From: Pseudomonadota bacterium
Lineage (GTDB): Bacteria; Pseudomonadota; Alphaproteobacteria; Caulobacterales; Caulobacteraceae
DNA: 41,916 nucleotides
Direction: 5' to 3'
Assembly (NCBI GenBank): GCA_023433585.1
Contig: JAEZCL010000069.1
Coordinates: forward strand, 1 to 41,916
Both the position numbers and the translations under genes were made by a program. The notes beneath the pieces are model-generated. The model was given only the letters and a program-made list of their open reading frames with translations, was not told where the DNA came from and did not search any database. This document shows, one piece after another, positions 1-7,675 of the stretch; positions within the stretch are counted from its first letter, which is position 1; every line of letters begins with the position of its first letter.

Positions 1-1
1 C

Positions 2-1021
2 GCCCGCGCCCTGGCCGACCGCTGGGCCAGGGCCGCGGGGGGCGGGAAGGGCGGCGATGTCGCGCCGGGCCGTCTGCTGGCCGAAGCCTTTCCCGACCGC
101 ATCGCCAAGGCGCGGGGCAAGCCGGGCGAGTATCAGCTGGCCTCCGGGCGCGGCGCCTTCCTGGAGCCGACCGACGCTCTGGCCCGGCACGTCTGGCTGG
201 CCGTGGGCGAACTGGGCGGCGGCCGTGAGGCGCGTGACCGCATCCGCCTGGCCGCCCCGCTGGACGAGGAGACGGTGGCGCGGGATTTCGCCCGTCTGCT
301 GTCGAGCGAGGACCGCCTGATCGAGACGGCGTCCGGCCGCCGCGAGGTGCGCCGGATCACCCGTCTGGGCGTCCTGACCGTGACCGAGGCGATGCTCGGC
401 GCGCCCGACCGCGCCACCCTGACCGCCGCCCTGATGGGCGAGGTGGAGCGCGGCGGCGTCGACATCCTGCCGTGGGCGGAAGCGGCGCGGTCCCTGCGCG
501 CGCGCCTGGCGTTCCTGCGGACGCGGGACGCCTCATGGCCCGATGTGTCGGATGCGGGCCTGTGGGCCGCGCGCGCGGACTGGCTGGCGCCCCTGCTGGA
601 CCAGGTTTCGTCGCTCAAGGCCGTTCGGCCCGGCGCCCTTCACGACGCCTTGCGCGGACTGATCCCCTGGGACCTGCAACGGCGCCTGGAAGCCGAAGCG
701 CCGGAGCGGTTCGTCACGCCGCTGGGCACTGGCGCCGCCATCGATTACGCCGCCGAGGGCGGGCCGCGCGTGGAGGTGCGGGTGCAGGAGCTGTTCGGTC
801 TGAAGGTCCACCCGGTCGTCGGGCCCGACCGCACACCCCTGACCCTGGCCCTGCTGTCGCCCGCGCGCCGCCCGGTGCAGGTGACCCGCGACCTGCCCGG
901 CTTCTGGGCCGGCTCATGGGCCGCCGTGCGCGCCGAGATGCGCGGGCGCTATCCGAAGCATCCGTGGCCGGACAATCCGGCCGAGGCGCAGCCCACGAAC
1001 AGGGCCAAGCCGCGCGGTTGA
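2..1021 (+). CDS. hrpB: ATP-dependent helicase HrpB, C-terminal part (cut by window edge)
   Basis: This is the C-terminal ~339 residues of an HrpB-type DEAH-box helicase; the gene begins before the window. The reading frame is open from base 2 to a TGA at 1019-1021. The visible part has no helicase motifs I-VI, which lie upstream. It carries the HrpB-specific C-terminal region, ending with the diagnostic RYPKHPWPDNP segment about 15 residues before the stop. HrpB proteins are usually ~800 residues, so roughly the last 40% is present. The substrate and role of HrpB are poorly defined in the family; an RNA helicase role is usually assumed. Identification is firm from the C-terminal signature, but integrity of the ATPase part cannot be judged. 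Confidence 0.93.
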   Translation, partial: ARALADRWARAAGGGKGGDVAPGRLLAEAFPDRIAKARGKPGEYQLASGRGAFLEPTDALARHVWLAVGELGGGREARDRIRLAAPLDEETVARDFARLLSSEDRLIETASGRREVRRITRLGVLTVTEAMLGAPDRATLTAALMGEVERGGVDILPWAEAARSLRARLAFLRTRDASWPDVSDAGLWAARADWLAPLLDQVSSLKAVRPGALHDALRGLIPWDLQRRLEAEAPERFVTPLGTGAAIDYAAEGGPRVEVRVQELFGLKVHPVVGPDRTPLTLALLSPARRPVQVTRDLPGFWAGSWAAVRAEMRGRYPKHPWPDNPAEAQPTNRAKPRG

Positions 1022-1085
1022 TTTTCCGCTTTCCAGAACGTTCGCCAGGCTTAATGTGCGCGGCCGATCCACGGGGGATGCGACC

Positions 1086-2366
1086 TTGACCACAGCCGTC
1101 TTGCCGACCGGGGCCGAGAAGCGCCGTGTGCTGTTCGCCAGCCTGATCGGCACGACCATCGAGTTCTTCGATTTCTACATCTACGCCACGGCGGCGGTGC
1201 TGGTGTTTCCGGCGCTGTTCTTCCCCGGCGGCGACCCCATGACGGCCATGCTGGCGTCTTTCGCCACCTTCTCCATCGCCTTCTTCGCACGGCCGGTGGG
1301 AGCGGTGGTGTTCGGCCATTTCGGCGACCGGATCGGGCGCAAGGCCACGCTGGTCGCCGCCCTGATGACCATGGGCCTGTCGACCGTCGCCATCGGTCTG
1401 TTGCCGACCTACCAGGCGGCCGGGGTGATCGCGCCCTTGCTGCTGGCGCTGTGCCGGTTCGGCCAGGGGCTGGGCCTGGGCGGCGAGTGGGGCGGCGCCG
1501 TCCTGCTGGCCACCGAGAACGCGCCGCCGGAGAAGAAGGCCTGGTACGGCATGTTCCCGCAGCTGGGGGCGCCCATCGGCTTCGTGCTGTCCACCGGCGC
1601 GTTCATTTTCCTGACCGCCGTGCTGGCCGAGGAGCAGTTCCTGACCTGGGGTTGGCGCATCCCCTTCATCGCCAGCGCGCTTCTGGTGGTCGTGGGCCTG
1701 TGGGTGCGCCTCAGGATCACCGAGACGCCCGCGTTCCGCGAGGCCATTGATCGACAGGAGCGGGTCAAGGCGCCGGCTCTGTCCCTGCTGACCCGGCACA
1801 AGGCGTCGCTGGCGCTGGGCACGTTCGCGGCCGTGGCCACCTTTGTGCTGTTCTATCTGATGACGGTGTTCACCCTGGGCTGGGCGACCACGGCGCTGGG
1901 CTATTCGCGTGAGGAATTCCTGCCGATCCAGTTGTTCGGGGTGCTGTTCTTCGGCCTGATGATCCCGGTGGCGGCCCTGGTCGCGGATCGGGTGGGTCGG
2001 CGGTTGACGCTGCTGTGGACCTCGCTGGCCATCGCCGTGTTCGGCCTTGTGTTGGCGCCGCTGTTCGGCTCGGGAAGCCTGCCGGCCGTGCTGCTGTTCT
2101 TCGTGCTGGGGTTCGGCCTGATGGGCTTCACCTACGGACCGTTGGGGGCGGCCTTGTCCGATCCGTTCCCCACGGCGGTGCGCTACACCGGGGCGTCCAT
2201 GACCTTCAATCTGGCGGGCATCGTGGGGGCGTCGCTGGCGCCCTACATCGCCACCTGGCTGGCCGGGACGTGGGGGCTGGCGTTTGTGGGCTATTATCTG
2301 GCGGGCGCGGGGGTGATCTCGGCGCTGGCGTTCTGGAGCATGGCGCGGATGCGGGACGTAGATTGA
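1086..2366 (+). CDS. MFS transporter, metabolite:H+ symporter (MHS) type
   Basis: A 12-segment major facilitator of ~426 residues, probably an inner-membrane proton symporter for a small organic acid or osmolyte. The MHS subfamily (ShiA, KgtP and ProP relatives) is suggested by the opening SLIGTTIEFFDFYIYATAA, the loop 2-3 motif GDRIGRKA, the segment RFGQGLGLGGEWGGAVLL, and the mid-loop RLRITETPAFREA. I chose a TTG start at 1086 because GGGGGA at 1073-1078 is well placed before it. A GTG at 1056 in the same frame would add ten residues but has no evident ribosome binding site. It follows hrpB by 64 bases on the same strand. The substrate cannot be read from the sequence. Confidence 0.9.
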   Translation: MTTAVLPTGAEKRRVLFASLIGTTIEFFDFYIYATAAVLVFPALFFPGGDPMTAMLASFATFSIAFFARPVGAVVFGHFGDRIGRKATLVAALMTMGLSTVAIGLLPTYQAAGVIAPLLLALCRFGQGLGLGGEWGGAVLLATENAPPEKKAWYGMFPQLGAPIGFVLSTGAFIFLTAVLAEEQFLTWGWRIPFIASALLVVVGLWVRLRITETPAFREAIDRQERVKAPALSLLTRHKASLALGTFAAVATFVLFYLMTVFTLGWATTALGYSREEFLPIQLFGVLFFGLMIPVAALVADRVGRRLTLLWTSLAIAVFGLVLAPLFGSGSLPAVLLFFVLGFGLMGFTYGPLGAALSDPFPTAVRYTGASMTFNLAGIVGASLAPYIATWLAGTWGLAFVGYYLAGAGVISALAFWSMARMRDVD

Positions 2367-2381
2367 TAATGCCGCGACGCC

Positions 2382-2437
2382 AAGGTCCGCTCAGAGGCAG
2401 AAAAGTCAGTGTGTGCTTACGACCCGAACGCGACCTT
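2382..2437. repeat. Degenerate inverted-repeat sequence, possible dispersed-element remnant
   Basis: Just after the transporter, AAGGTCCGCT (2382-2391) and ACGCGACCTT (2428-2437) form an imperfect inverted repeat; the outer six bases match perfectly and 7 of 10 match overall. Read in one frame the interior gives KSVCAYDPNATF, which resembles short spurious peptides (AYDPKRT-like) that I recall seeing annotated repeatedly in alphaproteobacterial genomes. That suggests a dispersed non-coding repeat, but only one copy is in this window, so the repeat status is inference. Confidence 0.4.
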
Positions 2438-2518
2438 TGGGCGGCTCGCAGGCTGAAAGATTGGCGGTAATTTTCCCGCAAGCACCAAAGAAGATTTCCG
2501 AGTTTGAATAATAATAAA

Positions 2519-3097
2519 CTATTCTACACCATAGTCGATCGGATACACTGTCCTACGATAGCGTCCAAACTTCTTCCCGGCGCGAGAGCTGATCGACAAG
2601 TCGATTGTCACCGGGTTTGCAGTCCCGTGGCCGTAATAGATAAAGGCGAGCATGAAGCGGAACGGCTCGCCCCCTTCGACCGGGATCATCGTCACAGTCC
2701 GAGGCAAGTTCGAATCTTCCTTCTCGAAACCATGCTCCCGAATTTCGCCCGTAAATCGGTTCTCGATTCCCGGTAAAAACATCACCACATGCGTCCCTTC
2801 TGGACGCACTTTACGAAGCGTCGCTATCAGACCCTGATGGCCGTGGTCCGCCTGGAAGAAAGCTTCCACTGCGACCTGCCCCAGCCCCACCGTGCCTACA
2901 CGAAGGTCCAATCGGTTCCGCTGCCGCTTGATGCGTCCATAGGCGAATTGGGTAAGTGGCGTAGCTATCGACACCACAATCGCGAGTATTGAAGTCAGCA
3001 ACGCTGCGAAGGCAATACTGTCTGACGTCTGCATGTGTTCCCAGCCTACGATGCCATTCGGCAAGCTTAACAGCACTAGGACCGACATCCACCCCAT
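2519..3097 (-). CDS. Orphan hypothetical protein with two N-terminal membrane segments
   Basis: I do not recognise this 192-residue protein. It has two hydrophobic segments near the N-terminus (about residues 4-19 and 28-55, the second centred on AALLTSILAIVVSIATPL), then a basic stretch YGRIKRQRN and a soluble domain of ~115 residues with no motif I can name. A second ATG three codons in (3088) is an alternative start. Base composition is clearly lower in GC than the flanks: two counted 60-base lines (2521-2640) are about 48% and 57% GC. It is convergent with the transporter and next to a degenerate inverted repeat. Together these suggest recent acquisition. There is no recognisable partner gene, integrase or tRNA nearby. 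Confidence 0.65.
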   Translation of the reverse strand: MGWMSVLVLLSLPNGIVGWEHMQTSDSIAFAALLTSILAIVVSIATPLTQFAYGRIKRQRNRLDLRVGTVGLGQVAVEAFFQADHGHQGLIATLRKVRPEGTHVVMFLPGIENRFTGEIREHGFEKEDSNLPRTVTMIPVEGGEPFRFMLAFIYYGHGTANPVTIDLSISSRAGKKFGRYRRTVYPIDYGVE

Positions 3098-3146
3098 TGC
3101 GGCGGTTCGGAGCGTCTGCTGGCCTTCAGGTCGCCCTGCGTCCGAC

Positions 3147-3338
3147 TTAGCCGGCCGCCGCGTCCCCGTCCGCGATCACCGCATCGAACGCCTTGGTGGC
3201 CGCCTCGAACTTGTCGCGGCAGCCGGGGTTGCAGAAGCCGACCACGTGGCCGCGATAGAGGGTCAGGCTGTCGGCGCTGATCGGGTCGCCCGACCAGGGA
3301 CAGGTTTCGTTGACGGCGTCCTCGAGGTTCAGGGCCAT
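3147..3338 (-). CDS. Small YHS/TRASH-like cysteine protein
   Basis: A 63-residue soluble protein. It contains ETCPWSGDPI near residue 11 and then VVGFCNPGCRDKF, a CPxSG...CxxGC arrangement like small YHS/TRASH-type domains that may bind metal through cysteines. Homologous proteins are, as I recall, sometimes labelled glutathione S-transferase, but nothing here resembles a GST fold. The start is an ATG at 3338 that overlaps the stop of the upstream OsmC gene in the arrangement TGATG, so translation is very probably coupled. It is the last gene of a four-gene minus-strand cluster. Exact function unknown. Confidence 0.8.
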   Translation of the reverse strand: MALNLEDAVNETCPWSGDPISADSLTLYRGHVVGFCNPGCRDKFEAATKAFDAVIADGDAAAG

Positions 3339-3805
3339 CAGGCGTCCCGCCGGGGTTCGCAGCGAATGTCGGTCTTCACCGAATGGGCGATGAAGCACTG
3401 CTCGTGTGCGTCGTGATGCAAGGCGTCCAGTTGCTCGGCCGTGGGCGCGGCGCCCTCGAACGTCACGGCGGGGCGCAAGGTGACGAGGGTGACGGCCAGC
3501 TTGCCCTGATCGTTCCGGCCCACATGGCCTTCGGGTTGGTCCTCGTAGCGCAGGGCCTTGAAACCGGCCTTGGCGGTCAGGGCCAGGAACCACAGCATGT
3601 GGCAACTGGACAGGGCGGCGATGAAGGCTTCCTCGGGGTCCACGGCGGCTTCCAGCGACATGGGCACGGGGACGACGGACGGGGATGAAGAGGCGATCAC
3701 CTCGACGCCGCCGTCGAACAGCCAGCGGTGGGCGCGGCTGTAGCGGTTGTCGAGGAAGGGCTCGCCCTTGTTTTCCCACAGGACGGTCAGGGTGTGTGTG
3801 GACAT
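3338..3805 (-). CDS. OsmC/Ohr family protein
   Basis: A 155-residue OsmC-like protein, the fold used by thiol-dependent peroxidases that reduce organic hydroperoxides. The two family cysteines are visible: one in AALSSCHMLWFLA at the start of the central helix, the second in DAHEQCFIAHSV. The remainder (VDPEEAFIAALSS, the RYEDQPEGHVG region and the C-terminal VKTDI strand) fits the family and the length is usual. Start ATG at 3805 overlaps the TGA of the upstream TrmH-type gene (TGATG), and its own stop overlaps the next start in the same way. Peroxidase activity is family knowledge; the natural substrate is unknown. Confidence 0.9.
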   Translation of the reverse strand: MSTHTLTVLWENKGEPFLDNRYSRAHRWLFDGGVEVIASSSPSVVPVPMSLEAAVDPEEAFIAALSSCHMLWFLALTAKAGFKALRYEDQPEGHVGRNDQGKLAVTLVTLRPAVTFEGAAPTAEQLDALHHDAHEQCFIAHSVKTDIRCEPRRDA

Positions 3806-4602
3806 CAGGTTCCCTCCGTCGCGGCATAGACCATGATCCCGGTGGCGATGGCCAGGTTCAGGCTGTCGGCGCGGCCGCGCATGGGGATCTTCACATTGAC
3901 GTCGCAGGCGGCGGCGAGGCGGTCGGTGAGGCCCGCCTGTTCGTTGCCCATCAGGATCAGGGCCGGGTGTTCGACCGGCGCGGCGCGGTAGTCGTGCGTG
4001 GCGTCCAGCCGGGTGCCGATGACGCTGCCGGGCCAGCGCTCGCGCCACTTGAGGAAGGCGTCCGACGTCGTCTTCGTCACGCTGACCGCGAACACCGAAC
4101 CCATGGTGGCGCGCACCGCCTCCACCGAATAGGGATCGCAGCAGTCGTCGATCAGGATGACGCCACCCGCGCCCGCCGCGTCACAGGTGCGGATGATGGT
4201 GCCCAGATTGCCGGGATCGCGCACCTGCTCCAGCGCCACCCAGGCGGGGGCGGATTTCGGATTGATCTGGTCCAGCGGGGTGAAGACCTGCTGGAAGACG
4301 CCCAGGACGGTCTGGGGGTTCTCCTTGCGCGAGACCTTTTCGAGGATGGCGCGGTTGACGGTGATGACCTCGCCGCCGTTCGCGCCGGTCGCCTTGATCG
4401 CGCGGTCCAGCAGGGGATGCGGGCGGGCGTCCTGGCCGACCAGCAAGGTGCGGGGCGCCCGGTCCAGGTTCAGCGCCTCGCCGATGAATTTCAGACCCTC
4501 GGCCAGGAACAGGCCGGTCTCGTCGCGGCCCTTCCTGGCGTGCAGGGCGCGGATGGCCTTGACCGTGGGATTGGTCAGAGAGGTGATGACCCGCTCGTTC
4601 AT
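3805..4602 (-). CDS. TrmH-family (SPOUT) RNA 2'-O-methyltransferase
   Basis: A 265-residue SpoU/TrmH-type RNA methyltransferase that uses SAM to methylate ribose 2'-OH in rRNA or tRNA. An N-terminal substrate-binding domain (about residues 1-105, beginning with ITSLTNPTVKAIRAL and including GLFLAEG) precedes the trefoil-knot SPOUT domain. The three SPOUT motifs are present: LEQVRDPGNLGTIIRTCDAAG, then LMGNEQAGL, then IPMRGRADSLNLAIATGI. The start ATG at 4602 overlaps the previous gene's TGA as ATGA. The closest functional type by architecture is RlmB/TsnR-like, but the modified nucleotide cannot be assigned from sequence alone. Confidence 0.92.
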   Translation of the reverse strand: MNERVITSLTNPTVKAIRALHARKGRDETGLFLAEGLKFIGEALNLDRAPRTLLVGQDARPHPLLDRAIKATGANGGEVITVNRAILEKVSRKENPQTVLGVFQQVFTPLDQINPKSAPAWVALEQVRDPGNLGTIIRTCDAAGAGGVILIDDCCDPYSVEAVRATMGSVFAVSVTKTTSDAFLKWRERWPGSVIGTRLDATHDYRAAPVEHPALILMGNEQAGLTDRLAAACDVNVKIPMRGRADSLNLAIATGIMVYAATEGT

Positions 4603-5492
4603 CCGGCGCTCCAGCGGGCAAAGAAGCTGAGGCCGATCTCGGCGCCCCGTTCGCTCTGTTCCGCCAGGGCCAGTTCGCCCCAGTCGATGACGCCGCCGCG
4701 TCTGGCGGTCTGCTCGGCCATCAGGTGCGCCAGGGAGAGGCCGGATATGCGCGCGGCGTAGGCGTTCAGCAGCAGGAACGAGGCGTCGTCGGCCAGAAGG
4801 GCGGCGCAGTCGTGAAGCAGCCCCGGCAGGTCCTCGAACAGCCGCCACACCTCGCCGGTGGGGCCGCGTCCGTATTTCGGCGGATCCAGAATGATCCCGT
4901 GATATTTCGACCCTCGCCGCACCTCTCGCGCGACGTATTTGCGGGCGTCCTCGACGATCCAGCGGACGGGGCGGTCCTGAAGCCCGGACAGGACCGCGTT
5001 CTCGCGCGCCCAGGCGACCGACTTCTTGGAGGCGTCCACATGGGTGACCTCGGCGCCGGCCGCCGCGCACGCCAGGCTGGCGACGCCGGTATAGCCGAAC
5101 AGATTGAGGATTCTTGGTTTCTGAAGCGAGCGCACCCGTTCGTCCAGCCAGTCCCAGTTGGCCGCTTGCTCAGGGAAGAACGCCAGATGCCGGAAAGGGG
5201 TGAAGCGGCTGTTGAACCGCACGTCCTTCCAGCCCAGCGGGAACAGCTCCACCGGCCTGCCCTTGAAGCGCCAGCGCCCGGCCTCGTCTTCATCCTCGGG
5301 ATCGAACACGGCGTCGGCCTGGTCCCACAGATGAGGCAGAGCCGGTTTCCAGAAGCACTGCGGCTCGGGCCGCACGACCGTGAAACGTCCGTAACGCTCC
5401 AGCTTTTTTCCGTCGCCGCTGTCGATCAGGGCGTAGTCGGACCAGCCCTGGGTGCGCAGGATTTCGGGCGTGGGGGCGATGATCGGGGCCAT
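4599..5492 (-). CDS. Class I SAM-dependent methyltransferase, RlmI/RlmK-like
   Basis: A 297-residue methyltransferase of the COG1092 type, whose characterised members methylate 23S rRNA. Residues ~1-120 form the family's N-terminal part. The Rossmann domain then shows motif I (ILNLFGYTGVASLACAAAG, ~residues 128-146), an acidic SAM-ribose strand (VTHVDASKKSVAWA), and motif IV ILDPPKYGRGP. The DPPKYG motif without an adjacent catalytic Cys is like RlmK-type N-methyltransferases, so a guanine-N rather than cytosine-C5 target is possible. It is the first gene of the coupled cluster ending at 3147 and its 3' end overlaps the TrmH-type gene by 4 bases. Two RNA methyltransferases in tandem suggest a ribosome-modification role. 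Confidence 0.88.
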   Translation of the reverse strand: MAPIIAPTPEILRTQGWSDYALIDSGDGKKLERYGRFTVVRPEPQCFWKPALPHLWDQADAVFDPEDEDEAGRWRFKGRPVELFPLGWKDVRFNSRFTPFRHLAFFPEQAANWDWLDERVRSLQKPRILNLFGYTGVASLACAAAGAEVTHVDASKKSVAWARENAVLSGLQDRPVRWIVEDARKYVAREVRRGSKYHGIILDPPKYGRGPTGEVWRLFEDLPGLLHDCAALLADDASFLLLNAYAARISGLSLAHLMAEQTARRGGVIDWGELALAEQSERGAEIGLSFFARWSAG

Positions 5493-5510
5493 GACCCTGC
5501 GATTAGGCGT

Positions 5511-6938
5511 TCAGGCCGCCTGTCGTCCAGTCCTGTCAGGCGCATGGCCCCCGTGTGCGTCCCCGACGGCTTCGTCCGGCAGGTGCGGGGTCTTGTCCCA
5601 GGCGAAGGGCTGGCGGATCAGCCGCCACAGGGCGTGGGCGAAGGCCAGACTGAAGATCGACCAGTAGAGCGGCGCCGCCGCCATGTCGCCCGGACCATAG
5701 GGTATGCCTGCACGACGGCATCCGACCCAGGCCGACAGCCAGCTGGACGCCATCCCCGCGATCAGCACCAGCACCGCAGTGGGCGGCATCGCCGGGGCCA
5801 GGCCACAACTGAGCGCGGCGATGGTCAGGGCCAGCAGCAGCGCGACTGCCCCGGCGTGCAGCGCCGCCGCCATCAGCGCCATGCCGAGAGTCAGGTGCAG
5901 GCTGACCAGACCGCGCCAGCCCAGCCCCCAGGGCGCGCGCATGTGCACCAGACAGGTCTGCATGAAGCCCTTCAGCCAGCGGGTGCGTTGGGGCAGCCAG
6001 GCGTACATTCCGCCCGGCGGCGTCTCCCATGTTGGCGCGGACATGACGCCCAGCCGCCAGCCCCGCCGCCATAAGCGGAAACCCAGGTCCGCATCTTCCG
6101 TGACATTCCAGGGATCCCATCCGCCGACGCCGCGCAGCACCTCCACTCGGAAATGATTGCTGGTGCCGCCCAGCGGGAACGGCAGACCCAAGCGCGACAG
6201 GGCGGGCAGGATCACCTCGAACAGGGCTGCGTATTCAGCGGCGAACTGGCGATCCAGGAACGGGCGGCGCCGGGCTGGATGGGCAGGCGAGCGGATGCGC
6301 AGCGGCGCCTGGAGGCAGGCCAGCCGGGGATGGCCATGTTCGAACCGCGCCGCCGCCTCGCGCAACTGGCCGGGATCGGGGTCGTCTTCAGCGTCATAGA
6401 CCGTGACCAGGCCGCCCGTGACGCGGCTGAGCGCGATGTTCAGGGCCCGGGGCTTGGTCATCGGGGCGCCCGGCGGCGCCACGAGCACCGACAGCCAGGC
6501 CGGGCGTTCGCAGGCCCGGGCCGCCGCCAGGGTTTGCGCGTCGTCCGCCTCGATCACCAGGAAGCCGCGCAGGCGGCCGACGGGATAGTCCAGCCGCGAC
6601 AGCCGCTCCACGAGCTGGGGAATCATCGCCGCTTCGTGCCGCAGGGCCGCGATGACCGCATAGGGCGGCAGGCGGTCCGCCGGGAGCGGCGGCGGCGGCG
6701 GTTTCGGCGTGCTGATCGCTACAGCGAGAATTCGCCAGACGCCGGCGATCAGGAACACTCCCCACAGTCCCTGCACGATGACGGCGGTCAGCAGGTCCGG
6801 CGCCGCCAGCGCTGCGCCGCAGAGCCCCATGACCGTCAGCACCGCAATGACGGCCTGGCCCCCGCTGAGGCCACGCCGTCGTGCGCTCAGGTCCGGCGCC
6901 GGGCCGCTCACCGGCGGATGGTCCGATCCGTCGGGCAT
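5511..6938 (-). CDS. Membrane glycosyltransferase, family GT2
   Basis: A 475-residue inner-membrane glycosyltransferase of the cellulose-synthase/NodC-like GT2 group. Two membrane segments lie at the N-terminus, followed by the catalytic domain with the nucleotide-sugar site TVYDAEDDPDP, the acceptor-side TEDADLGFRL, and QRTRWLKGFMQT, which corresponds to the QxxRW motif of processive enzymes. About four membrane segments follow. The N-terminal tail carries a proline run. I chose the ATG at 6938 because GAGGGGG (complement of 6945-6951) sits just upstream; an in-frame ATG at 6965 lacks such a site. The enzyme probably makes an exopolysaccharide or envelope glycan; no polysaccharide export genes lie nearby to say which. 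Confidence 0.9.
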   Translation of the reverse strand: MPDGSDHPPVSGPAPDLSARRRGLSGGQAVIAVLTVMGLCGAALAAPDLLTAVIVQGLWGVFLIAGVWRILAVAISTPKPPPPPLPADRLPPYAVIAALRHEAAMIPQLVERLSRLDYPVGRLRGFLVIEADDAQTLAAARACERPAWLSVLVAPPGAPMTKPRALNIALSRVTGGLVTVYDAEDDPDPGQLREAAARFEHGHPRLACLQAPLRIRSPAHPARRRPFLDRQFAAEYAALFEVILPALSRLGLPFPLGGTSNHFRVEVLRGVGGWDPWNVTEDADLGFRLWRRGWRLGVMSAPTWETPPGGMYAWLPQRTRWLKGFMQTCLVHMRAPWGLGWRGLVSLHLTLGMALMAAALHAGAVALLLALTIAALSCGLAPAMPPTAVLVLIAGMASSWLSAWVGCRRAGIPYGPGDMAAAPLYWSIFSLAFAHALWRLIRQPFAWDKTPHLPDEAVGDAHGGHAPDRTGRQAA

Positions 6939-7039
6939 GCGCTTCCCCCTCATTCCCGGCGCCAAGGAAGGCCCGGTTGGCTTCGCCCGTCAAATGTCGT
7001 TATTCAGACGCGGCTGGCATTTCCGTGTGAGGCCCGACC

Positions 7040-7675
7040 TTGACCGACCCGTCCCCCGGCGCCGCGAACCGATCCACCCGCAAGCCCAAGGGCGAGGGCC
7101 ATGAGCGGCGCGCCGAGATTCTGGCGGCGGCCGAACGACTGTTCGTGGAAGAGGGCTATGAGGGCGCCACCATCCGCCGGATCGCCGACGAGGTGGGGCT
7201 GTCCTCCACCGCGCTCTACATGCATTTCCGCGACAAGAGCGAGATTCTGGCCGAGATCTGCCGGGACGCCTTCACCCAGCTGACGGCCGCCTGCGCCAGG
7301 CTGTTCGGGCAGGACCAGCCCGTCCAGACGCGGCTGCGCCTGATGCTGGAGGCCTATGTCGCCTTCGGCTTCGAGAACCCCAACGCCTTCCGCCTGATCC
7401 AGATGACCCGGCCGGAAGAGGCGCGCATGGGCGTCGAGACCGTGGCGCGGGAAGTGGGGGTCGACCTCTATCGGATCTTCGAGGCGGCGGTCGAAGAGGC
7501 CGACGCCCAGGGCCTGCTGCGTCACGGGCCGCAGGTGACGGCCCAGGTCCTGTGGGCGGGCGCGCACGGCGTGGCGTCGCTCATGATAACCAAACCCTAT
7601 TTCGACTGGGCCGCCCGTGAGGTGCTGACGAAAACCATGCTGGACGCCCTGTTCGAGGGCCTGTTCGCTACATGA
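7040..7675 (+). CDS. TetR/AcrR family transcriptional regulator
   Basis: A 211-residue repressor-type regulator. The N-terminal helix-turn-helix (about residues 22-70) reads RRAEILAAAERLFVEEGYEG followed by ATIRRIADEVGLSSTALYMHF, classic for TetR. The C-terminal ligand-binding and dimerisation domain is unremarkable. The start is a TTG at 7040 preceded by GTGAGG. Its stop overlaps the next gene's ATG by four bases (ATGA), so it is the first gene of an operon with a three-component ABC importer and probably autoregulates that operon. The effector is unknown; a corrinoid, siderophore or haem compound would fit the transporter. Confidence 0.92.
   Translation: MTDPSPGAANRSTRKPKGEGHERRAEILAAAERLFVEEGYEGATIRRIADEVGLSSTALYMHFRDKSEILAEICRDAFTQLTAACARLFGQDQPVQTRLRLMLEAYVAFGFENPNAFRLIQMTRPEEARMGVETVAREVGVDLYRIFEAAVEEADAQGLLRHGPQVTAQVLWAGAHGVASLMITKPYFDWAAREVLTKTMLDALFEGLFAT

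Noticed and set aside
6966..7039. Cobalamin riboswitch upstream of the ABC importer operon
   Set aside because: The 70-odd bases between the genes are too short, and I could not find the conserved B12-box pattern there.
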